A program made the position numbers and the translations under genes. From Betaproteobacteria bacterium (lineage in GTDB: Bacteria; Pseudomonadota; Gammaproteobacteria; Burkholderiales; Usitatibacteraceae), in the NCBI GenBank assembly GCA_012274175.1, contig JAAOZZ010000219.1:1-7357 (forward strand): a stretch of DNA of 7,357 bases. The letters run 5' to 3'. Every line of letters starts with the position of its first letter. Positions within the stretch are counted from its first letter, which is position 1. Below are positions 1 to 7,357 of the stretch, in pieces. The notes below the pieces were generated by a model, which searched no databases, had not been told where the DNA came from, and saw only the letters and a program-made list of their open reading frames with translations.

Positions 1-1120
1 CCATAGGGGGTGCGATCGGAGGATTCACGGCCGCCGGTGCCGGCGCGGGTGTCGCGACTTCGGCCTTCGGCGCGGGCGCCGATGGGGGGCCGCCCTGCGC
101 CAGGCTCGGGGGCATTTCAGCCAGCTTGAGCTTGAGCTGCGCGACCTGGTCCTCCAGTTGGTGCAGGCTGTTGCGCATCGACAGCATGGCGGCCACCTGG
201 TCGTCGGCGTCGAGCATCGCGAGGCGCTCGCGCAACTGCGCTCGCGTGCGGTCGTCGATCGTCCGGCTGGGGGACAGGTCGACCACGGCCGCGGAGAGCT
301 TGAGCTGGAACCCGCCCGAGGCCTGCGCGCTCGGCGCCGCTTTCGATGGAGAAGCTGCCGGGCGCGGTGATGGCGCCGATCCTTCGGCGACAGGTTTCGG
401 TGCCGCGATCCGCGCCTTCGGCGCAGCCCTGGGTGGCTTCGAGTGCGAAACGGCTTCTTGCACGGCCGCCGGGCCGCTGGCGATCCGCCTCGCTCCGTGG
501 GCGCGCCGCCCGCGCGCGAAGGCGTGCAGGTCGGGCAGGGCGATTACCGAGCCCGCGTCGATGGGCTGCGCCTCGCCCCGCGCGGCGAGCGCCGGATTGG
601 CCGCGCGCAGCGCCGCGAGAAAGTCGCGGCGCGCGGCGCGGTCACGGCCGAAGATCTTGGAGGCGATGGACTCGAGCGTGTCGCCGGGCTGCGCGGTGAG
701 GCTCGCGGCGAGTGCCGGCACGTGGAGGACGGGAGGGACGATCCGATGGCGAGGATCGAGCAGGATCGAATAGTCCCTCGGCTCCTGCGCGGGCCGGCCC
801 GGGCACGCGATCGCGATGCGTACCGCGATCGCGGGTTCCTCCATCGGGGCCCGCGAGCGCAGGTGCAGGTATGCGCCCTTGGCCGAACGCCGCAGGCCGA
901 GCGTCGCGCCCCCCACGCCCGCGAGCGTGAAGCACGCCCCCGCGAGCCCGTCGCCCGCGGCAGCCGTCACGGGTATGCGGGCGTCGAGCGGCTCGCCCAA
1001 TGCGGATCGCACCTGGATGTTGCCCAGCGTGAGCGCGCTCGCCGCGCCCGGCGACGCGCAGATCCCGAGGGCGCCCAGGATCGGCGCCAAGCGCAGCAGG
1101 CCATTGCGCGCGAGACGCAC
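1..1120 (-). CDS. FimV-like envelope protein with LysM-type domain (partial, C-terminus off window)
   Basis: 373 codons are visible from a GTG start. The frame has no stop down to base 2, so the C-terminal part lies off the left edge. Residues 1-29 form a signal peptide ending ASA. Then comes the FimV-type start LTLGNIQVRSALGEPLDARI (30-49), followed by a beta-rich domain with two cysteines (C63, C106). A LysM-type segment, LTAQPGDTLESIASKIFG, starts at 141, suggesting peptidoglycan binding. An Ala/Pro-rich linker covers about 200-280, a probable coiled coil about 295-335, and another Ala/Pro linker follows to the edge. FimV/HubP/TspA proteins are large polar envelope organisers linked to type IV pili; that role is inferred here. 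The family C-terminal TPR region cannot be seen. GTG was chosen because an in-frame TGA lies 6 bp upstream; a GAGG sits 4 bases before it. It is the last of three minus-strand genes. I am confident of the domain type, less of orthology to fimV. Confidence 0.85.
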   Translation of the reverse strand, partial: MRLARNGLLRLAPILGALGICASPGAASALTLGNIQVRSALGEPLDARIPVTAAAGDGLAGACFTLAGVGGATLGLRRSAKGAYLHLRSRAPMEEPAIAVRIAIACPGRPAQEPRDYSILLDPRHRIVPPVLHVPALAASLTAQPGDTLESIASKIFGRDRAARRDFLAALRAANPALAARGEAQPIDAGSVIALPDLHAFARGRRAHGARRIASGPAAVQEAVSHSKPPRAAPKARIAAPKPVAEGSAPSPRPAASPSKAAPSAQASGGFQLKLSAAVVDLSPSRTIDDRTRAQLRERLAMLDADDQVAAMLSMRNSLHQLEDQVAQLKLKLAEMPPSLAQGGPPSAPAPKAEVATPAPAPAAVNPPIAPPM

Positions 1121-1126
1121 GCGGCC

Positions 1127-1156
1127 TCAGCCCAGGGGTTGCGCGGCGGTGTTCAT
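1127..1156 (-). other. 9-codon ORF between DUF4124 gene and FimV-like gene
   Basis: An ATG overlaps the DUF4124 stop as ATGA and opens a 9-codon ORF, MNTAAQPLG, ending in TGA 6 bases before the GTG of the FimV-like gene. It is in the same frame as that gene. It could be a translational-coupling leader, a degenerate 5' end of the FimV-like gene (TGG to TGA would join them), or chance. The Shine-Dalgarno is weak (GAGG about 10 bases upstream). Confidence 0.25.
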
Positions 1157-1587
1157 TTCTTGCACGCCTCGTCGAGCTCGCGCTTGCTGCGCTCCCGTTC
1201 GGCCGCGATCTCGTCGTCGCCCAGGAAGATGCGCTCGCCGTTCACGTACTTGGTGATGCGGCCTCCATCGACGTAGACCTGGTAGTTGCTCTGCGCCTGG
1301 GCGCAGCGCGCCTCGGCCTCCTTCGCGTCGCGCTCGGCCTGTTCCGCCTTCTTCGCCTTCTCCTTGGCCGCGTCGCGCGACTTGGTGAGCTCCTTGTCTT
1401 CCTGCACGTAGGACCGGGGGCCGGCCTTCGCGGGCCCCGGCTGCACCACGATCTGCTTGCTCTCGGTGTTGAGCGGCGGCTGGTCGGAATAGACGGTCTT
1501 GCCGTCCTTGTCGACGTACTTGTACAGCTGCGCGGCTGCCGCCGGAACGAGCGCGCACGCAAGCGCGAGGATGATCAGACGTTTCAT
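1153..1587 (-). CDS. Secreted DUF4124-domain protein with coiled coil
   Basis: 144 residues. Residues 1-19 are a classic signal peptide (MKRLIILALACALVPAAAA), so the product is probably periplasmic. The mature protein opens with LYKYVDKDGKTVYSDQPP (21-38), the hallmark of DUF4124, a small beta-strand domain common in proteobacterial exported proteins and without a firmly assigned function. A Lys/Glu/Ala-rich helix, likely coiled coil, spans about 62-100. A second module (about 102-144) contains YVNGERIFLGDDEIAAER. Mature cysteines C95 and C142 could form a disulfide. The start is well supported: GGGAGG (1593-1598 on this strand) lies 5 bases before the ATG. It sits 16 bp after the lipoprotein gene and 32 bp before the FimV-like gene, suggesting one transcript. 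The family call is strong; the biochemical role is unknown. Confidence 0.9.
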   Translation of the reverse strand: MKRLIILALACALVPAAAAQLYKYVDKDGKTVYSDQPPLNTESKQIVVQPGPAKAGPRSYVQEDKELTKSRDAAKEKAKKAEQAERDAKEAEARCAQAQSNYQVYVDGGRITKYVNGERIFLGDDEIAAERERSKRELDEACKK

Positions 1588-1603
1588 CGTTGCCTCCCTG
1601 GAT

Positions 1604-1990
1604 TCATTTCACTGCCGGATAGGCCAGCTGTTCCAGCCCCAGTTGCGCGAGATCGCTCGCTCGGCGGGCATGGGCGATGGTCGCCGCCGGGTCGTTCGCC
1701 GCGAAAGCGCTGCGCGCCTCGAGCAGGTTCTCCCACGCCTTGAGCCACAGCGCGCGCTTGGCCCGCGCCCGCTGCACGTCGGTTTCGGCTTGGCCCAGCA
1801 GCGCCCTGGCCGCCTCCATCGCCTTCGCCGCGGCCGCGCGTTTCGCATCATCGCTCGGCGGCGAGGGGGCCGCTACGGCGGCCACTGCGGGCGCAGGGTT
1901 CGCCTCCGGCGACGGTGCCGCGCAGGCCGCCGCGAGGAGCCCGAAAAGCGCCCCGCAGGGTACTCGCCAAATATGTGAAGTTTCAAGCAT
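1604..1990 (-). CDS. Small putative lipoprotein, DUF4398-like helical domain
   Basis: 128 residues. The N-terminus has a hydrophobic stretch (about 13-22) ending LLAAAC, a plausible though not ideal lipobox with C23 as the lipidated residue; Ala rather than Leu at -3 weakens it. A Pro/Ala linker runs to about 46. Residues 47-124 are predicted alpha-helical with heptad-like Ala spacing (ARALLGQAETDVQRARAKRA, then LLEARSAFAANDPAATIAHA). The A-rich helix, 'AANDPAATIAHARRASDLAQ' style, resembles DUF4398 envelope lipoproteins; this is pattern recognition, not a search. Start choice is forced: an in-frame TAA immediately precedes the ATG and no other start codon precedes the hydrophobic stretch. 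AAGG lies 9 bases upstream. It is first in the minus-strand trio and divergent from guaB. Function unknown; an outer-membrane or periplasmic structural role is inferred. Confidence 0.7.
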   Translation of the reverse strand: MLETSHIWRVPCGALFGLLAAACAAPSPEANPAPAVAAVAAPSPPSDDAKRAAAAKAMEAARALLGQAETDVQRARAKRALWLKAWENLLEARSAFAANDPAATIAHARRASDLAQLGLEQLAYPAVK

Positions 1991-1997
1991 TTACGAT

Positions 1998-2026
1998 ACC
2001 TTATCGAGAATCGACGCGAGCGTCAA
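1998..2026 (-). promoter_or_regulatory. Candidate sigma70 promoter for the envelope-protein operon
   Basis: On the minus strand TTGACG (2026-2021, 5/6 to consensus) is followed after 17 bp by TAAGGT (2003-1998, 3/6); GATAAG at 15 bp spacing (2005-2000) is an alternative -10. With either, transcription would begin within a few bases of the ATG at 1990, so the mRNA would be leaderless or nearly so. Two short dyads overlap the region: CGATA-CCT-TATCG (1994-2006) and GACGC-GA-GCGTC (2013-2024). The -35 is good and the -10 poor, so this is tentative. Confidence 0.35.
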
Positions 2027-2063
2027 TGAATCCCCGCACAGGGCCTCGGCGGGGGCGGCGCGG

Positions 2064-2092
2064 TTGTCCGGGGTAGGGCGCATCGGTATAAT
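2064..2092 (+). promoter_or_regulatory. guaB promoter (sigma70 type)
   Basis: TTGTCC at 2064-2069 (4/6 to the -35 consensus), exactly 17 bp, then a perfect TATAAT at 2087-2092. The expected start site is near 2099, giving a leader of about 18 bases containing GAGGG (2106-2110), 7 bases before the guaB ATG. Such a short leader leaves no room for a riboswitch or attenuator, so any control would act at transcription initiation. The sequence after the -10 is AT-rich rather than the GC-rich discriminator typical of strongly stringent-controlled promoters. Confidence 0.8.
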
Positions 2093-2117
2093 TTCGTTTT
2101 GCGACGAGGGATTTTGA

Positions 2118-3561
2118 ATGCGCGTCATCCAGAAGGCGCTCACTTTCGACGACGTCCTGCTCGTTCCCGCCCACTCGACCGTCCTGCCCCGCGAAGTCAG
2201 CCTCGCCACCCGGCTCACCCGGTCGATCCAGCTGAACATCCCGCTGCTCTCCGCCGCCATGGATACGGTGACGGAATCGCGCCTCGCGATCGCCCTCGCG
2301 CAGGAAGGCGGCATCGGCATCGTGCACAAGAACATGTCGCCCAAGGCCCAGGGGGCGGAGGTGGCGAAGGTCAAGCGGTTCGAAAGCGGCGTCGTGAAGG
2401 ACCCGATCACCATCACGCCCACCATGACCGTGCGCGAAGTCCACGAGCTCACGCGCAAGCACCACATCTCGGGCCTGCCCGTCCTCGAAGGCAAGCGGGT
2501 GGTGGGAATCGTCACCAACCGCGACCTGCGATTCGAGACCAACCTCGACCAGCCGGTGAAGAACATCATGACGCCGCGCGACAAGCTGGTGACCGTCAAG
2601 GAAGGCGCGCTGCTCGAGGACGCCAAGGCCCTCATGCACCGCCACCGCCTCGAGCGCGTGCTGGTGATCAACGGCGACTGGGAATTGCGCGGCCTCATCA
2701 CGGTGAAGGACATCCTGAAATCCTCCGAGCACCCGAACGCCTCGAAGGACCTGCAGGGCCGGCTGCGCGTGGGCGCGGCGGTGGGTGTCGGCGAGGGCAC
2801 GGAGGAGCGGGTCGAGGCCCTGGTGGAGGCGGGCGTGGACGTGATCATCGTCGATACCGCACACGGCCACGCCCAGGGAGTGCTCGACCGGGTGAAGTGG
2901 GTCAAGCGCAGCTTCCCGCAGATGCAGGTGATCGGCGGCAACATCGCCACCCGCGACGCCGCGAGAGCGATGCTCGACCACGGCGCCGACGGCGTGAAGA
3001 TCGGGATCGGTCCCGGCTCCATCTGCACCACGCGCATCGTGGCCGGCGTGGGCGTGCCGCAGATCACCGCGATCCAGCACGTGGCCGCGGCGCTGGAGGG
3101 CACGGGCGTACCGTGCATCGCCGACGGCGGCATCCGTTACTCCGGGGACATCGCCAAGGCGGTCGCCGCCGGAGCCTCGAGCGTGATGCTGGGCAGCCTT
3201 TTTGCGGGAAGCGAAGAGGCGCCTGGAGAGATCGAGCTCTTCCAGGGGCGGTCCTACAAGTCGTACCGGGGCATGGGCTCGCTCGGCGCGATGCAGAAGG
3301 GCTCGAGCGACCGGTACTTCCAGGACGCGGAGATGAACGCGGACAAGCTGGTCCCGGAAGGCGTCGAGGGGCGCATTCCCTACAAGGGCCCCGCTACCGC
3401 GATCGTGCTGCAGCTCATGGGAGGGCTGCGCGCGAGCATGGGCTACACCGGGTGCCGCACCATCGAGGACATGCGCGCGAAGGCCGAGTTCGTCGAGATC
3501 ACTTCGGCGGGCATGCGCGAGTCCCACGTCCACGACGTGCAGATCACGAAGGAAGCCCCGA

Positions 3562-3578
<17 letters not shown>
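2118..3578 (+). CDS. guaB: IMP dehydrogenase
   Basis: 486 residues, the usual length of bacterial IMPDH. It oxidises IMP to XMP with NAD+, the committed step of guanine nucleotide synthesis in the cytoplasm; the enzyme is a tetramer/octamer. The start [18 protein letters not shown] is typical. A tandem CBS (Bateman) pair lies at about 92-205, inserted in the TIM barrel, and normally binds regulatory purine nucleotides. The catalytic loop [15 protein letters not shown] places the nucleophile at C303; the IMP-phosphate/ribose motif [15 protein letters not shown] has D336; the flap [17 protein letters not shown] carries the Arg-Tyr pair at about 399-400. All key residues are present. GAGGG 7 bases upstream fixes the ATG. 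The C-terminus [11 protein letters not shown] overlaps the probable guaA start. Divergent from the lipoprotein operon. Confidence 0.98.
3549..3555 (+). promoter_or_regulatory. Shine-Dalgarno for guaA inside guaB
   Basis: AAGGAAG lies within the last codons of guaB. AAGGA ends 8 bases before the ATT at 3562 and 14 bases before the ACG at 3568. This spacing favours ATT as the guaA initiation codon. Confidence 0.6.
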
Positions 3579-5719
<2,141 letters not shown>

Positions 5720-5745
5720 CGGTGAAACGAGGCGCGCGATGCGCT

Positions 5746-5774
5746 TCGACGCTGGGTTTGCGACCACGTAGAAT
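5746..5774 (+). promoter_or_regulatory. Probable dnaE promoter
   Basis: TCGACG (5746-5751, 4/6 to the -35 consensus), 17 bp, then TAGAAT (5769-5774, 5/6). It sits in the 85-bp gap between tadA and dnaE and would give a leader of roughly 24 bases. The -10 stands out in otherwise GC-rich sequence. Confidence 0.5.
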
Positions 5775-5804
5775 GGCTCTCGCCGCCCGCCAGCCGAAAA
5801 TCGC

Positions 5805-7357
5805 ATGACCGCCCCACGCTTCGTCCACCTGCGCCTGCATACGGAATACTCCGTGGTGGACGGGATCGCCCGCGTGGACGCCGCCGTGGCGGCCGCCGCC
5901 GCCGACGGCATGCCGGCGCTCGCGATCACCGACGCTTCCAACGTCTTCGGCGCCATCAAGTTCTTCGAGGCGGCCCGCGCGGCGGGCGTGCAGCCGATCA
6001 TCGGCTGCGACGTGTGGATCACCAACGAGAGGAACCGCGACGCGCCTTACCGTCTCGGGTTGCTTTGCCGCGACCGCTCCGGCTACCTGCGGCTCTGCGA
6101 CCTGCTCACGCGGGCCCACGTGGAGAACCACTGGCGCGGGCGCGCCGAGGTGAAGCGCGAATGGCTGCGGGACGCCGCAGGGCTCATCGCCCTTTCGGGC
6201 GGCGAGGCGGGCGACGTGGGCGCGGCCCTCGCATCGGGGAACCGCGAGCATGCCGAGGCGCTGGTCCGCCAGTGGGCGGCGGATTTTCCGGCGTCGTACT
6301 ACATGGAGGTGCAGCGAGTCGACCCGGTGCGAAGCGCCTCGGCGGTGCAGGCGGCGGTGGCGCTCGCCTCCCGCGTCGGGGTGCCGGTCGTGGCCACCCA
6401 TCCGATCCAGTTCGTCCGCCGCGCCGACTTCGCCGCGCACGAGGCGCGCGTGTGCATCGCGCAGGGCTACGTGCTGGGCGACTCGCGCCGCCCGCGGGAA
6501 TTCGGTCCGGAGCAATACTTCAAGTCGCAGGCGCAGATGGCCGAGCTATTCGCGGACCTGCCCGAGGCGCTCGAGAACTCGGTCGAGATCGCCCGCCGGT
6601 GCGCGTTCGAATTCTCCCTGGGCAAGAGCCGGCTGCCGGATTTCCCCACGCCCCACGGGGAATCGATCGACGATTTCCTGCGCTCGGAATCCGCGCGCGG
6701 CCTCGAGGCTCGGCTCGCGCTGCTCTTTCCCGACGAAGCGGCGCGCGATGGGGCCCGCCCGCGCTACCTCGAGCGGCTCGACTACGAGCTCAAGACCATC
6801 GTGCAGATGGGCTTCCCGGGCTACTTCCTCATCGTGGCCGACTTCATCAACTGGGCGAAGACCCACGGCGTTCCCGTGGGGCCGGGGCGCGGCTCGGGGG
6901 CCGGATCGCTCGTGGCCTATTCCCTGGGCATTACCGACCTCGACCCGCTGCGCTACGAGCTGCTGTTCGAGCGCTTCCTGAATCCCGAGCGCGTGTCGAT
7001 GCCCGACTTCGACATCGACTTCTGCCAGGACGGGCGCGACCGGGTCATCGACTACGTGCGGCAGAAATACGGCGCCGAATGCGTCTCCCAGATCGTGACC
7101 TTCGGCACCATGGCGGCCAAGGCCGTGGTGCGGGACGTGGGGCGGGTCCTGGGCATGCCCTACGGCGAGGTGGACCGCATCGCCAAGCTCGTGCCCTTCG
7201 AACTGGGGATGACGCTCGAGCGCGCGCTCGAGGTCGAGCCGCAGCTGAAGGCCCTGGTGGACGAGCAGGAGGAAGTGCGGGAACTCATGACGCTCGCCCG
7301 CGCGCTCGAGGGGCTCACGCGCAACGTGGGCATGCACGCGGGCGGCGTGCTGATCGC
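5805..7357 (+). CDS. dnaE: DNA polymerase III alpha subunit (partial, C-terminus off window)
   Basis: The first 517 codons are visible; the full family protein is about 1,150-1,200 residues. It is the replicative polymerase catalytic subunit, working with the DnaQ proofreader and the beta clamp. The N-terminal PHP domain starts RFVHLRLHTEYSVVDG. Its metal-site motifs look degenerate: E14 where active forms have His, ITDASNVFG (41-49) lacking the usual DH pair, and ATHPIQFV around 199. This suggests no intrinsic proofreading, as in E. coli. The polymerase core follows: GPGRGSGAGS at 359-368, then MPDFDIDFCQDGRD with the first two catalytic aspartates at D403 and D405; the third lies beyond the window. 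FGTMAAKAVVRDVGRVLG and GMHAGGVLI match the family. ATG 5805 gives the expected N-terminus, but there is no clear Shine-Dalgarno before it. It lies 85 bp after tadA with its own likely promoter. Confidence 0.97.
   Translation, partial: MTAPRFVHLRLHTEYSVVDGIARVDAAVAAAAADGMPALAITDASNVFGAIKFFEAARAAGVQPIIGCDVWITNERNRDAPYRLGLLCRDRSGYLRLCDLLTRAHVENHWRGRAEVKREWLRDAAGLIALSGGEAGDVGAALASGNREHAEALVRQWAADFPASYYMEVQRVDPVRSASAVQAAVALASRVGVPVVATHPIQFVRRADFAAHEARVCIAQGYVLGDSRRPREFGPEQYFKSQAQMAELFADLPEALENSVEIARRCAFEFSLGKSRLPDFPTPHGESIDDFLRSESARGLEARLALLFPDEAARDGARPRYLERLDYELKTIVQMGFPGYFLIVADFINWAKTHGVPVGPGRGSGAGSLVAYSLGITDLDPLRYELLFERFLNPERVSMPDFDIDFCQDGRDRVIDYVRQKYGAECVSQIVTFGTMAAKAVVRDVGRVLGMPYGEVDRIAKLVPFELGMTLERALEVEPQLKALVDEQEEVRELMTLARALEGLTRNVGMHAGGVLI

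Noticed and set aside
126..1276. Overlapping plus-strand open frames opposite the FimV-like gene and the 3' end of the DUF4124 gene
   Set aside because: Arg/Ala-rich shadows with no ribosome-binding context. The minus strand gives a coherent signal peptide, FimV start and LysM-type domain.
5881..5908. GCC-type triplet run in dnaE
   Set aside because: It encodes an alanine-rich helix in the PHP domain. The run is short, interrupted and explained by codon bias, not a functional repeat.

Overview
The window is GC-rich, densely coding bacterial DNA that looks like an ordinary stretch of a betaproteobacterial chromosome. Three things point there: GuaA carries the LSGSHAS variant that I associate with betaproteobacterial GMP synthases, a small secreted DUF4124 protein is present, and the DnaE N-terminus begins MTAPRFVHLRLH. 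This placement is from recall, not a search. No rRNA, tRNA, CRISPR array, insertion sequence or integrase is visible.

Left part (1-1990, minus strand): three genes for exported proteins, closely spaced and probably one operon. In transcription order they are a small putative lipoprotein resembling DUF4398 proteins, a periplasmic DUF4124 protein with a coiled coil, and a FimV-like protein with a LysM-type domain that runs off the left edge. Intergenic gaps are 16 and 32 bp.

Middle (1991-2117): a divergent promoter region. It holds a near-consensus sigma70 promoter for guaB (TTGTCC, 17 bp, TATAAT) and a weaker candidate facing the lipoprotein operon.

Right part (2118-7357, plus strand): guaB (IMP dehydrogenase) and guaA (GMP synthase), the two consecutive steps from IMP to GMP, overlapping each other; then tadA (tRNA adenosine deaminase), then the first 517 codons of dnaE (DNA polymerase III alpha). 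A likely promoter lies just before dnaE.

The most noteworthy signal is the guaA start. The frame encoding its conserved N-terminus has no ATG, GTG or TTG upstream of the first beta strand. The best start by ribosome-binding-site spacing is a rare ATT at 3562 inside the end of guaB, and the next best is an ACG at 3568. I see no wholly new multi-gene system. The envelope trio beside guaB, a 9-codon ORF before the FimV-like gene and an orphan strong Shine-Dalgarno sequence between guaA and tadA are smaller points worth checking.
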